Assembly (NCBI GenBank): GCA_020796225.1
Contig: CM036775.1
Location: forward strand, 14,770,375 to 14,834,374
DNA from: Arion vulgaris
Lineage: Eukaryota; Mollusca; Gastropoda; Stylommatophora; Arionidae
Length of the DNA: 64,000 bases
Direction of reading: 5' to 3'
The notes below the pieces were generated by a model, which made no database searches, had not been told where the DNA came from, and was given only the letters and a program-made list of their open reading frames with translations. Every line of letters starts with the position of its first letter. Position 1 is the stretch's first letter. The position numbers and the translations under genes are program-made. This document shows, in pieces, positions 36,001 to 38,829 of this stretch.

Positions 36001-37332
36001 AAGGCAGCCGTCTGCCTCAGATTATCAGCCACGCCATACAGTTTGTCTTGGACGCTAGTGTAAGTGGCCACCTCTTTCTTCTCAAGTTTGCATACTGGGG
36101 GCGGTTCCGTAGGATATAATTCCTATGACTTCTGCTTCCCCGTTTGTGCTGACCTCTTCCCGCAGTAAGTTTTGTCCACCCTCGTGATGGTAGTTCTGAC
36201 ATTCTTACTGCGTGGCTAATCTCCGAGGCAGATTGGCAACCGTAGAATCCTTATCCCATTCCTCATTGTGAGGGTCGTTGCACCATGTTATGCGCCTTAC
36301 AGCCTGGTGCATCCGTTTCTGCAAGCATTTGTTTCGGGTTAGCATTCCCTAGAGGATACATGCATCCGATCTCATCCAGACCTCCTTAGTCGCCTCTTAC
36401 GACATGCGTGGCAGGTAACAGTGGTTCTATTCTTTACACCCCACATTAGGGCCCCGGTAACCACTCGGGCGATGTATGAATATAAGCGTGCATTAACCCC
36501 ACCAATGCATCCTGCTAGTCTTCTTCTTTCAAACGCTCCATATCGACCACTTGTCAACCACTCTTGTGTGATGTGTATGTGATTGGAGCCTAAGAGCAAT
36601 TCTACGTTGTGCCAGTTATGCGCCTACAAGTAGGTCAGCACATCCAATTTCTGGCTGCTTTTTTATTTACTAGGGTTGCATTCCTAGGGCCTACATCAGT
36701 CGCCTCTTACGACATGCATTGTAAGTCGCAGTGATACTATTCTTTGCTTCATTTACGGACTCTGGCACCACACGGCAGGATCCTGCTAGTCTACAGTACT
36801 GTGAGTACACTAAATGACTAATTGCTGGTCTCCATAACGTCAACTTTAAGCTCTTATTTCACTGGTGTTTAGTATGTGTGTTGTTGTTTTTTTTGACGTT
36901 TGATATGATAATTTCCAAGAGTTGGTCATTACGACATTAGTAAGTAACATCTAAGATTATTATTGATTATAAATGATCAAGATACATCGAACTTTAGTAA
37001 TCGTTGATGAATCATTTAACTAATACTGATTGGGCGATTCATTCCATTATTGTTGCACTTTGATTGCAAAGATGAATTGCAAAATGTATTAATACGCCCC
37101 TCTCACAAATGTCATTTGCACCTAAGGAGAATGTTGGCCGGTTGGTGTGCGCATAGAATCAGAAGATGATGGTTGTAATATATATATCGAACCAACAACA
37201 AACACAAGGCTTACCGATAGCAACAAAACTTGAACCCAGTGGAAATAACCGGCCCCACGCCTCCGGTTGATCGCTTTCTTCATCACTATTTCCATTTGTA
37301 AAATCTATATCTTGACAGGGTAAAGTGGCCAT
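7240..37332 (-). CDS. CHEK2: Checkpoint kinase 2 (Chk2) gene, 16 coding exons
   Basis: Serine/threonine kinase of the DNA-damage checkpoint; in animals ATM activates it and it phosphorylates CDC25 and p53-type targets in the nucleus. Exons, gene order: 37332-37215, 34233-34109, 32706-32628, 28127-28062, 27000-26910, 24443-24335, 22599-22546, 22160-22096, 21297-21198, 17266-17228, 15597-15552, 13520-13359, 12330-12215, 9974-9889, 7929-7858, 7314-7240. Phases agree across junctions except for 4 missing bases in exons 11 and 12. Conceptual product is about 468 aa (human 543). It shows FHA (FGRG, HFKLIR, SNGTF), glycine loop LGRGACGEV, the ATP lysine in ACKLIS, HRDLK, DFG, the T-loop [10 protein letters not shown], and a basic C-terminus. 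The usual N-terminal SQ/TQ cluster is not seen; an upstream exon may carry it. Span is 30.1 kb, of which 1.4 kb codes. Frame breaks could be sequence errors or decay; I favour errors. Confidence 0.93.
7440..7645 (+). mobile_element. I/Nimbus-like RNase H 3-prime end with SINE-C head
   Basis: 7440-7560 is the 3-prime flank also seen, reversed, at 27640-27860 and 44740-44880 (GATTGATTAATCAACATC). 7560-7645 has the GCAAAGAATAGTAACACT block and GTCGTAAGAGACGACT shared by SINE-B and C. Confidence 0.5.
7650..7835. repeat. AATTCTTACAA minisatellite in CHEK2 intron 15
   Basis: About eight units of 23-26 bp. In the gene direction each unit contains GTAAGAATT, a donor-like word; the array begins about 25 bp from the exon 15 donor. 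Confidence 0.75.
7858..7929 (-). CDS. CHEK2: CHEK2 exon 15
   Basis: Acceptor TTGAATTGTAG, donor GTAAGG. Encodes [20 protein letters not shown] then PPKL, aligning with the DEDMK tail that follows HPWLQ in vertebrates. Downstream lies a tandem array rich in GTAAGAATT. Confidence 0.85.
7985..8330 (+). mobile_element. SINE-A, partial
   Basis: Runs from GATATTTTTCTAGAGATCC to the ATCAATC tail; same order of blocks as 3602-4075. Confidence 0.75.
8420..8650 (-). mobile_element. I/Nimbus-like element 3-prime end
   Basis: In reverse this matches the CTACAACACTAACCAGACTG stretch and flank of the plus-strand RNase H element ending at 56480. Confidence 0.45.
8770..9058. mobile_element. Penelope-like termini as a 135-bp-arm palindrome
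   Basis: The minus-oriented terminus (8773-8910) and plus-oriented terminus (8925-9058) are near-perfect inverted copies with a 14-base centre. Each contains GCTTGATAAAGACC...GGTC and the ACTACAGT-type end. Confidence 0.75.
9070..9300 (-). mobile_element. RT tail fragment (RMEP family)
   Basis: Minus-strand reading, decayed, corresponds to HLMRMEP-type then a [23 protein letters not shown] pattern, the same family as 15650, 18020, 19930 and 55430. Confidence 0.55.
9325..9550 (+). mobile_element. SINE-A, partial
   Basis: GAACCTGTGGCAGTTGACAA to CACTAAAGTGCAATCATGG; 3-prime half only, TCAA tail lost. Confidence 0.65.
9585..9852 (-). mobile_element. SINE-C
   Basis: Reverse copy: TTCTTCTTTG tail, CACTCTTTGTGATTTGTTTG block, TTTTATTTACTAGGGTAGC, then ACTATTCTTTGCTCC. 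CHEK2 intron 14. Confidence 0.75.
9889..9974 (-). CDS. CHEK2: CHEK2 exon 14 (kinase C-lobe end)
   Basis: Acceptor ATCTTGCAG, donor GTAGGT. Encodes [20 protein letters not shown] then ILNHPWMK, the end of the kinase domain (VVDPK-R and HPW). Confidence 0.93.
10020..10140. repeat. CCCAACACAGTTAATTCTC minisatellite
   Basis: Four units of about 27 bp, roughly 50 bp upstream of the CHEK2 exon 14 acceptor. Confidence 0.75.
10346..10665 (+). mobile_element. RT C-terminal tail (WFGHxSRLP family)
   Basis: Reads [37 protein letters not shown] and a following [13 protein letters not shown]. Same family as 53180-53575 and 54270-54965. It interrupts a dispersed repeat also present uninterrupted at 25360-25430. 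Confidence 0.75.
10680..10930 (+). repeat. Dispersed repeat R1
   Basis: AGAAAGACTTCTTATAAGGG and flanks match 25400-25870. Together with 10310-10345 it forms one element split by the RT insertion. Confidence 0.6.
11065..11412 (-). mobile_element. SINE-A
   Basis: Reverse copy: AAGATTGATTGGACTATCAT tail, CTCCGATCTCTTTCTTACAC, and ending GGCTCCAGAAGGTAGC. Confidence 0.75.
11480..12185 (-). mobile_element. Two RT C-terminal tails
   Basis: 11492-11707 reads [20 protein letters not shown] then [20 protein letters not shown]. 11790-12185 is a different tail with [20 protein letters not shown]. Both are minus-strand ends of non-LTR reverse transcriptases. Confidence 0.7.
12215..12330 (-). CDS. CHEK2: CHEK2 exon 13 (LSGYPPF)
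   Basis: Acceptor ATCTATAG, donor G|GTTTGC (weak, but the phase fits). Encodes [20 protein letters not shown] then [18 protein letters not shown], matching LSGYPPFSE and the ITSGKYNF region of Chk2. Confidence 0.9.
12408..12735 (-). mobile_element. Unclassified SINE sharing the SINE-B core
   Basis: The right end (GTTAACCACT-type head, ATTCTTTACACTCC, CACCTCTTACGACATGCG) matches the SINE-B head and core; the middle 200 bp differs. Lies between CHEK2 exons 12 and 13, close to exon 13. Confidence 0.5.
12835..13240 (+). mobile_element. RT C-terminal tail (RRMxxIPWT family)
   Basis: Decayed copy of the 3067 family: [40 protein letters not shown] and [13 protein letters not shown] across frames. 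Confidence 0.7.
13359..13520 (-). CDS. CHEK2: CHEK2 exon 12 (DFG, T-loop, APE), two 1-nt deficits
   Basis: Acceptor CCCCACCAG, donor AT|GTCAGT. Encodes [20 protein letters not shown] then [11 protein letters not shown] and DCWSLG; the T-loop threonine position (KTFCGTPT) is conserved. After WSLG the expected VILFI is recovered only if one base is missing in a GGG run and one in a TTTT run (13370s). With both, phase matches exon 13 exactly. Real frameshift or homopolymer miscall. Confidence 0.88.
13690..14240 (-). mobile_element. RT C-terminal tail ([15 protein letters not shown] family)
   Basis: Minus strand: [20 protein letters not shown], then [20 protein letters not shown] and [20 protein letters not shown]. 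Two frames. Shares its end with the plus copy at 40515-40735. Confidence 0.8.
14380..14625 (+). mobile_element. SINE-E, strongly diverged
   Basis: Retains TTGTTGGAGCTACGGAGTTC, GCTTTGTGCAATGCTCT and AATCCTTCA, all SINE-E blocks. Confidence 0.5.
14737..14773 (-). pseudogene. Decayed duplicate of CHEK2 exon 11
   Basis: The intronic acceptor TTTGTTTGTTTCAG and following bases resemble exon 11 (15597) but the coding part is eroded (no donor, GATCAGTAGTC in place of the GTAAGT region). Flanks on both sides also match those of exon 11, so this is part of a local segmental duplication. Confidence 0.6.
15010..16035 (+). mobile_element. RT tails in the two duplicated exon 11 blocks
   Basis: 15660-15990 reads [20 protein letters not shown] and, frameshifted, [17 protein letters not shown]; a more decayed version of its end is at 15045-15110. 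They share GATAGAAAACTA and CAAATGTGGTTA at the 3-prime end. Confidence 0.6.
15552..15597 (-). CDS. CHEK2: CHEK2 exon 11 (ENILLSS), 2-nt deficit
   Basis: Acceptor TTTGTTTCAG, donor GTAAGT. Encodes [15 protein letters not shown] after a single C. The invariant proline of HRDLKPEN needs two more C bases; exon 10 ends in phase 0 and cannot supply them. A CCC run shortened to C is the simplest explanation, by sequence error or real mutation. A decayed duplicate of this exon lies at 14737-14773. Confidence 0.85.
16205..16510 (-). mobile_element. SINE-D
   Basis: Reverse copy: TTTCATTGACGTCGGCACAC, GGTCAGCATCACCAGGCCG, CCAGAGCATGTCTGGTACCC, CGGGAAAAATTCCACGC. Confidence 0.75.
16645..16905 (+). mobile_element. 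SINE-B
   Basis: CGCCCGAGTGGTTACCGGGC head, GTAAAGAATAGAACCACTGT core, CAAACCAATGTGCAACG, and a GAAGAAGAAGAAG tail. Confidence 0.8.
16965..17095 (-). mobile_element. RT fragment
   Basis: Matches the start of the 52495-52860 fragment (CTTGATATGCA...GTAGGATGTCT). Confidence 0.5.
17095..17228. repeat. 23-bp minisatellite starting at the CHEK2 exon 10 donor
   Basis: About five units of CTACATACATACATCTGTG plus TGAC. In the gene direction the first bases GTATGTAGGTCACACAG are the intron donor itself. Confidence 0.85.
17228..17266 (-). CDS. CHEK2: CHEK2 exon 10 (39-bp micro-exon with HRDLK)
   Basis: Acceptor TTTTTTTCAG, donor GTATGT. Encodes only [13 protein letters not shown], containing the catalytic HRD aspartate. 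Exactly 13 codons, phase 0 both sides. The donor is the first unit of a 23-bp minisatellite. Confidence 0.9.
17330..17765 (-). mobile_element. I/Nimbus-like RNase H C-terminus
   Basis: Decayed copy of 45635-46140; shared words include TATGTTATGCGATCGACGTC and GCAGCAGCCATCTCAAAGTC. The first part also appears reversed at 22335-22490. Confidence 0.6.
17815..17960 (-). mobile_element. SINE-G
   Basis: On the minus strand: GAGCTAGGCAATGGGTGCC (A-box-like), GTGGTTCGAATCCTGTG (B box), then TTAATAC-type end. Confidence 0.6.
18020..18500 (+). mobile_element. RT C-terminal tail (RMQ family)
   Basis: Reads [20 protein letters not shown], then [20 protein letters not shown] and a [10 protein letters not shown] end, with frameshifts. 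Confidence 0.7.
18535..18792 (-). mobile_element. SINE-C
   Basis: Reverse copy with TTCTTCTTCTTC tail, GAGCCCAAGAGCGATAGTAC and CTATTCTTTGCTTCCTTGGG. Confidence 0.75.
19430..19865 (-). mobile_element. RT tail nested in piggyBac
   Basis: Minus strand: [38 protein letters not shown] and a further [20 protein letters not shown] end in another frame. Same family as 40205-40460. Confidence 0.75.
19930..20165 (+). mobile_element. RT tail nested in piggyBac
   Basis: GGCAAGAGGAAGACCACGGA encodes KARGRPRK; continues to a GAAGAAGAAG end. Same family as 18020. Confidence 0.6.
20484..20946. mobile_element. TTAA-flanked MITE with SINE-E inside
   Basis: TTAA at 20480-20483 and 20947-20950; ends CCCTTTCGCTTCTA and, reversed, CCCTTTAGCTGCTA. 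The middle is SINE-E. Confidence 0.6.
20600..20860 (-). mobile_element. SINE-E
   Basis: Minus strand: GTCTCTGTGGCTGAGTGGTT (tRNA-like A box) and GTTGGTTCGAATCCAGACC (B box), then the TTGTTGCCGGAGTTCGTG block and GCTTTAAAACCC end. tRNA-Leu/Ser-like head. Confidence 0.8.
20978..21055. repeat. (AT)n microsatellite
   Basis: More than 35 uninterrupted AT dinucleotides in CHEK2 intron 9. Confidence 0.95.
21198..21297 (-). CDS. CHEK2: CHEK2 exon 9 (VEGGELFDK hinge)
   Basis: Acceptor TGTCTTGCAG, donor GTAAGC. Encodes [20 protein letters not shown] then [22 protein letters not shown] is nearly identical to vertebrate Chk2. The first part of the exon together with its acceptor is repeated upstream in a 51-bp array, so the copy next to the exon body is taken as the real one. 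Confidence 0.9.
21297..21530. repeat. 51-bp array containing CHEK2 exon 9 acceptor and exon start
   Basis: Five copies counting the exon. Each unit has, in the gene direction, TGTCTTGCAG (acceptor) plus the first exon 9 codons (VEGGELFD), then ACATTTGTGTTTACTG. 51 is a multiple of three, so the array stays open as [17 protein letters not shown] repeats. Confidence 0.9.
21718..22093. repeat. 31-33 bp minisatellite at CHEK2 exon 8 donor
   Basis: About 12 units of AGTTGACAGATATAAATAAC plus ACACACAAAAAT. The last unit abuts the donor GTAAGT at 22095. Confidence 0.85.
22096..22160 (-). CDS. CHEK2: CHEK2 exon 8 (hinge approach)
   Basis: Acceptor ATTTCTAG, donor GTAAGT. Encodes [20 protein letters not shown] plus E and two bases of a leucine codon completed by exon 9. 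A 31-33 bp tandem array begins within a few bases of the donor. Confidence 0.92.
22335..22490 (+). mobile_element. I/Nimbus-like 3-prime end
   Basis: GCAAATGGACTTTAGGATGG and ATGACGTCGATTGCATAACA, the reverse of 17330-17430 and 45650-45735. Confidence 0.55.
22546..22599 (-). CDS. CHEK2: CHEK2 exon 7 (helix C)
   Basis: Acceptor CTTCTCTAG, donor GTAAGT. Encodes 18 residues [18 protein letters not shown]; the E of GEV aligns with the helix C glutamate that pairs with the ATP lysine. In-frame exon of 54 bp. Confidence 0.92.
22690..22975 (-). mobile_element. I/Nimbus-like RNase H end fragment
   Basis: Matches 43240-43520 and 40735-40935; minus-strand residues [17 protein letters not shown] resemble the segment after RNase H. 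Confidence 0.6.
22981..23455. repeat. 72-bp tandem repeat split by SINE-B
   Basis: Units start GTAGATTAACTTAAGGGCAT at 22981, 23054, 23126 and 23381. SINE-B occupies 23136-23380. Confidence 0.85.
23136..23380 (-). mobile_element. SINE-B with 10-bp target duplication
   Basis: Flanked by GTAGATTAAC at 23126-23135 and 23381-23390. Begins with TTCTTC tail and ends CCACTCGGGCG. Confidence 0.88.
23605..23945 (+). mobile_element. SINE-A
   Basis: TCACTGTAGGTGAGATCAAA to TCAATCAATCAATCA tail; just downstream of the exon 6 array. Confidence 0.75.
23990..24335. repeat. 35-bp array containing the CHEK2 exon 6 donor
   Basis: About ten units of CTCCAACAGAGAACTACTTA plus CAATATGTGTCTTGC. In the gene direction each unit has the exon end GTTGGAGGCAAGACACAT followed by the donor GTAAGTAG. 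Confidence 0.9.
24335..24443 (-). CDS. CHEK2: CHEK2 exon 6 (glycine loop and ATP lysine)
   Basis: Acceptor ATCACTAG. Encodes [20 protein letters not shown] then [17 protein letters not shown]; the glycine-rich loop and the VAIK-equivalent lysine (ACK) are present. The end is placed at the first GTAAGT, which keeps phase 0 with exon 7. That donor is itself the first unit of a 35-bp tandem array, so several identical donors follow and the exact 3-prime end is ambiguous. Confidence 0.88.
24480..25130. other. Unclassified repeat plus tRNA-like block
   Basis: 24480-24930 has retroelement-like text (CCTAGTGGTCCAACCTG) with no readable protein. 24940-25130 resembles one unit of the 4271-5165 repeat. 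Confidence 0.4.
25360..25870 (+). mobile_element. Repeat R1 split by SINE-F
   Basis: R1 flanks (AACAAGATTAAAAAGTAG and AGTAGAAGTAAAACTAGAAA) match the 10680-10800 copy, which has no insertion there. SINE-F occupies 25466-25710: GACCTAGGGGATAGTGACTC (A box) and GAGCTCGAATCACGC (B box). Confidence 0.7.
26128..26392 (-). mobile_element. SINE-C
   Basis: Reverse copy: CGTTCTTCTCC tail, CACTCTTTGTGATTTGTATG, GGTCGCAGTGTTACTATTCT. Confidence 0.75.
26601..26859. mobile_element. MITE with 25-bp terminal inverted repeats, TA target
   Basis: Left CAGGGTGTTCGAGATAAA, right (reversed) CAGGGTGTTCAAGATAAA, with TA on both sides. 259 bp, no coding capacity. Mariner-type MITE by end structure. Confidence 0.8.
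26910..27000 (-). CDS. CHEK2: CHEK2 exon 5 (FHA-kinase linker)
   Basis: Acceptor CTGTTTAG, donor GTAAGC. Encodes [20 protein letters not shown] then KYTLTRVLG, the first kinase beta strand. Two copies of a 52-bp repeat lie directly upstream of the acceptor. Confidence 0.92.
27001..27110. repeat. 52-bp repeat at the CHEK2 exon 5 acceptor
   Basis: Two units of AGCAGAGATAGAAAGAAAAC..., the first touching the acceptor. Diverged units reappear at 27890-28020 near the exon 4 donor, so intron 4 was a tandem repeat split by later insertions. Confidence 0.7.
27178..27455 (+). mobile_element. SINE-D
   Basis: GCCGCTGTAGCGCAGTTGTT (A box), GTCTGGGTTCAGCTCC (B box), GGAATTTTTCCCGACCATG, and CCACGAGGTATGAAAGGGTT end. 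Confidence 0.82.
27490..27625 (+). mobile_element. Penelope-like 3-prime terminus
   Basis: Contains GCTTGATAAAGGCCTTTTGG then TCGAAACATTG, a TGTAAAACTACAGTACTTTG block and TTTTACTGCAGTCTTCC, the same end as in the other copies. CHEK2 intron 4. Confidence 0.7.
27640..27860 (-). mobile_element. I/Nimbus-like 3-prime end
   Basis: Same as 44740-44960: GGACTATCATCATAGAACTC, CCAGCGTCCATCGGCCC, CTCAATCTGGTCAGCGAGTG. Confidence 0.65.
28062..28127 (-). CDS. CHEK2: CHEK2 exon 4 (end of FHA)
   Basis: Acceptor CACTCTCAG, donor GTAACT. Encodes [20 protein letters not shown], closely matching the GKGKRRPLNNNSEIAL stretch of vertebrate Chk2. 66 bp, phase 1 to phase 1. Confidence 0.93.
28208..28468 (-). 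mobile_element. SINE-B
   Basis: Reverse copy: TTCTTCTTCTTTGC tail to GTAACCACTCGGGCG head; about 80 bp upstream of CHEK2 exon 4. Confidence 0.8.
28484..29456. mobile_element. Inverted Penelope termini flanking an RNase H fragment
   Basis: A minus-oriented terminus (28505-28615) and a plus-oriented one (29350-29455) bracket a non-LTR RNase H fragment (28616-29240). A smaller hairpin (about 29250-29350) precedes the right terminus. CHEK2 intron 3. Confidence 0.65.
28616..29240 (+). mobile_element. Non-LTR retrotransposon RNase H/C-terminus fragment
   Basis: Plus-strand reading: [11 protein letters not shown], then [20 protein letters not shown], a decayed form of the RNase H motif [16 protein letters not shown], then [12 protein letters not shown] and [12 protein letters not shown]. 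Same family as 35045-35935 on the other strand. Confidence 0.75.
29590..30340. repeat. 31-bp minisatellite, about 24 units
   Basis: CCATCACCAGCCCACCACAA plus GTCTACCAATA, with variants CTAACC and CAACCC. CHEK2 intron 3. Confidence 0.92.
30403..30648 (-). mobile_element. SINE-C
   Basis: Reverse copy: TCTTCTTCTTTGAATGCTCC to CTATTCTTGTTTCC. Confidence 0.75.
30757..32482. repeat. 59-bp minisatellite, about 29 units
   Basis: Unit starts TTGAAATATTGTCTATACAT; variable T/C-rich end. Shorter variant units with TTTTTTTTTGTTTTG recur. CHEK2 intron 3, ending 145 bp from the exon 3 donor. Confidence 0.92.
32628..32706 (-). CDS. CHEK2: CHEK2 exon 3 (FHA, SNGTF loop)
   Basis: Acceptor CTAACAG, donor GTGAGT. 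Encodes [20 protein letters not shown] then INGEKV; the SNGTF motif contains the FHA asparagine that contacts the phosphopeptide backbone. A 59-bp tandem array ends about 145 bp downstream of its donor. Confidence 0.93.
32770..33168 (-). mobile_element. SINE-A
   Basis: Reverse copy: GGACTATCATCATT, GATCTCTTTCTTACAAAGGA, GGCAAGCACCTAGCCTC head. Confidence 0.75.
33278..33700 (+). mobile_element. SINE-D split by a TTAA MITE
   Basis: GAGCTGCGATGGCATAGTGG head, then an insertion at 33314-33449, then GTACAAGTTCAATTCCACAG and TTCAATATACATCAATGCAT. Diverged. Confidence 0.6.
33314..33449. mobile_element. 136-bp TTAA-flanked MITE
   Basis: TTAA at 33310-33313 and 33450-33453; ends CTCTTAGTGGAC and reversed CTCATTGTGGAC. 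piggyBac-type non-autonomous element. Confidence 0.7.
33755..33998 (-). mobile_element. SINE-C
   Basis: Reverse copy: CACTCTTTGTGATTTGTATG to TACTATTCTTTGCTCC, 110 bp downstream of CHEK2 exon 2. Confidence 0.75.
34109..34233 (-). CDS. CHEK2: CHEK2 exon 2 (FHA core)
   Basis: Acceptor TGTGTACAG, donor GTAAGA. It reads [19 protein letters not shown] to HFKLIR and contains the FHA phosphothreonine-binding arginine in FGRG and the conserved KVHFKLIR strand. Starts in phase 1 and ends in phase 0, matching its neighbours. Confidence 0.93.
34340..34640 (-). mobile_element. Non-LTR retrotransposon C-terminal fragment
   Basis: Minus-strand reading has [20 protein letters not shown] and [10 protein letters not shown], the region after RNase H in this retrotransposon group. 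Decayed. Between CHEK2 exons 1 and 2. Confidence 0.6.
35045..35935 (-). mobile_element. Non-LTR retrotransposon RNase H domain, best copy of its family
   Basis: Minus-strand reading includes [20 protein letters not shown] and [20 protein letters not shown] with the conserved RNase H aspartates (TDS, ESAD), followed by [20 protein letters not shown] and a C-terminal FRLRTGH segment. Frameshifted, no upstream RT. Lies in CHEK2 intron 1. Confidence 0.8.
35995..36472 (-). mobile_element. SINE-B-headed element with LINE-like body
   Basis: Minus strand: CGCCCGAGTGGTTACCGGGG-type head and core, then a body absent from SINE-B including [24 protein letters not shown] reading. Same structure as 46147-46640. 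Confidence 0.65.
36520..36777 (-). mobile_element. SINE-C
   Basis: Reverse copy: TCTTCTTTCAAACGCTCCAT to CTATTCTTTGCTTC. Confidence 0.75.
36785..37140. other. No recognised feature
   Basis: AT-rich CHEK2 intron 1 sequence adjoining exon 1; no repeat or exon seen. Confidence 0.4.
37215..37332 (-). CDS. CHEK2: CHEK2 exon 1 (start of protein)
   Basis: Encodes the first 39 codons plus one base, beginning [11 protein letters not shown] and ending PLGSSFVAI; donor CG|GTAAGC. The WGRLFPLG segment matches the lead-in to the FHA domain of Chk2. The stretch before it is acidic ([11 protein letters not shown]). No SQ or TQ dipeptides occur, unlike most Chk2 N-termini, so a further 5-prime coding exon with a different start is possible. 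The reading frame stays open upstream of this ATG, so the ATG is the best visible start but not proven. Confidence 0.8.
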
Positions 37333-37554
37333 AATCTTACTTGTAAAACTAATTGCTGTAATATAATTCCTGAAATACAAGAATTTATTCACAGCTTGCA
37401 AGTTGCTGGAAATACATGCGCGTCCTGAACTGACCCCTTCCGTAAGTGATAGTGATTTGCGAATAGTAACTATCCATATCTCGAATACCTGACAATACAT
37501 AAACCGTTGTAAATTAATAGCTAGTTTTTCATATGTAATACAGACCCGCACTGT

Positions 37555-38235
37555 GTCTTTTCCAAAATCCACGTTCGTTATTGAAGACAGTTTCACGTAC
37601 GAATCCCGTAATATTATCTATGCCATTATCTGCAAGCGGTGCAACAAGACCTATGTTGGGGAAACCGGCAGGAGACTCAGTGAGCGATTCGCCCAACACT
37701 TGCGCGATATACGCCAATGCTCTGTGACCCTGTAGCTACCCATTTCAATGATACTGGCCATTCAGGAGCTTGCGATGTCCAGGTCACACCCATCCGATCA
37801 TGTTCCTCTGATGATCGTAGTCGATTTGCTCTGGAGAAACGTTTTATTTCGTTATATGGTACCTTGCGGCCTCTTGGACTCAACGCATTACATTCCTATG
37901 CTTCTTAGTACTTTCTCATCTCATGCCTTGTAATGTATATGTGTATTTGCTTCATATATATAATTTATATTTTCACGATTGTATATTGTTTCTCTTCTTT
38001 TCCACTTCTAGTTTTGTGTTGCACTCATTTCGTTATTCGTTTTTATTCCCAGTTCATTAGATACATTTGCATGTTTCCGTTATCGTCCATTTGTAAGTGT
38101 TCTCTATAATTCGTCACTCCTGTTGTGTCGTTTGCTTGATAAAGGCTTTTTGGTCGAAACGTTGCTATTTATCGTCACTGTTTCTATATTTTGTAAAACT
38201 ATAGTACTTTGTTTGTACGTGTCTCGCTAGTTTTC
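37555..38235 (+). mobile_element. Penelope-like element 3-prime half (GIY-YIG)
   Basis: Encodes RNIIYAIICKRCNKTYVGET, GRRLSERFAQHLRDIRQCSV and then, after one frame change, HFNDTGHSG and ALEKRFISLYGT. The terminus GCTTGATAAAGGC...GGTCGAAACGTTGC follows at 38137. RT part absent. It lies about 220 bp upstream of the CHEK2 start codon in the opposite orientation. Confidence 0.8.
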
Positions 38236-38239
38236 TTTT

Positions 38240-38827
38240 ATGACGTAAAGTTTGGTGCTCGTCTCTTGTTCCAAAGATACTGGGTTCTTATGGTTTGTGG
38301 AGACATCGGGACATTTTTCTAGAGATCCTTGATTTAGTGTAGGTGAGATCGAGTTCCTAATCATATCGGAGACGAACGATAAAACGTAGGTTCCGTGTTC
38401 AAGTTGAGCTAGTAAAATAACCTTGTTGGATTGTTGCTGTAGCTACGGAGTTTGTGCTTTGTGCAATACTCTCGGCAGGTGGCGTGCCATTTCTGCGGAG
38501 AGGGCAAGCCGTATGAGGTAAAACCGGTGCAATGAAGTCAATCCTTCGGCTTTTAAACCCTTTTTAAGTAAAATAACCATTGACAGTTCAAAAATTGAGA
38601 AAAGCAGTCTGAAAAAACGCTACCCGGACAAAATTAATTAGAAAGATTTTAAAATAAAATATCTACAAAATATTATCACTATCTTCTAAATTACATCGGC
38701 GATCCTCGCTGGTGTTACGGAGTTCGTGCACTGCCGCTGCGATTTTCGTGTATGAAAAAGAAATCATCTCACTTTGTTACTCATCAAATTGTAATGATGA
38801 TGATGATGTTCTTATCAAGCAATCAAC
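38240..38827 (+). mobile_element. SINE-A split by truncated SINE-E
   Basis: SINE-A blocks on both sides. SINE-E 38423-38566 (TTGTTGCTGTAGCTACGGAG to GGCTTTTAAACCC) is flanked by AGTAAAATAACC at 38411-38422 and 38567-38578, a 12-bp target duplication. Confidence 0.82.
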
Positions 38828-38829
38828 GA

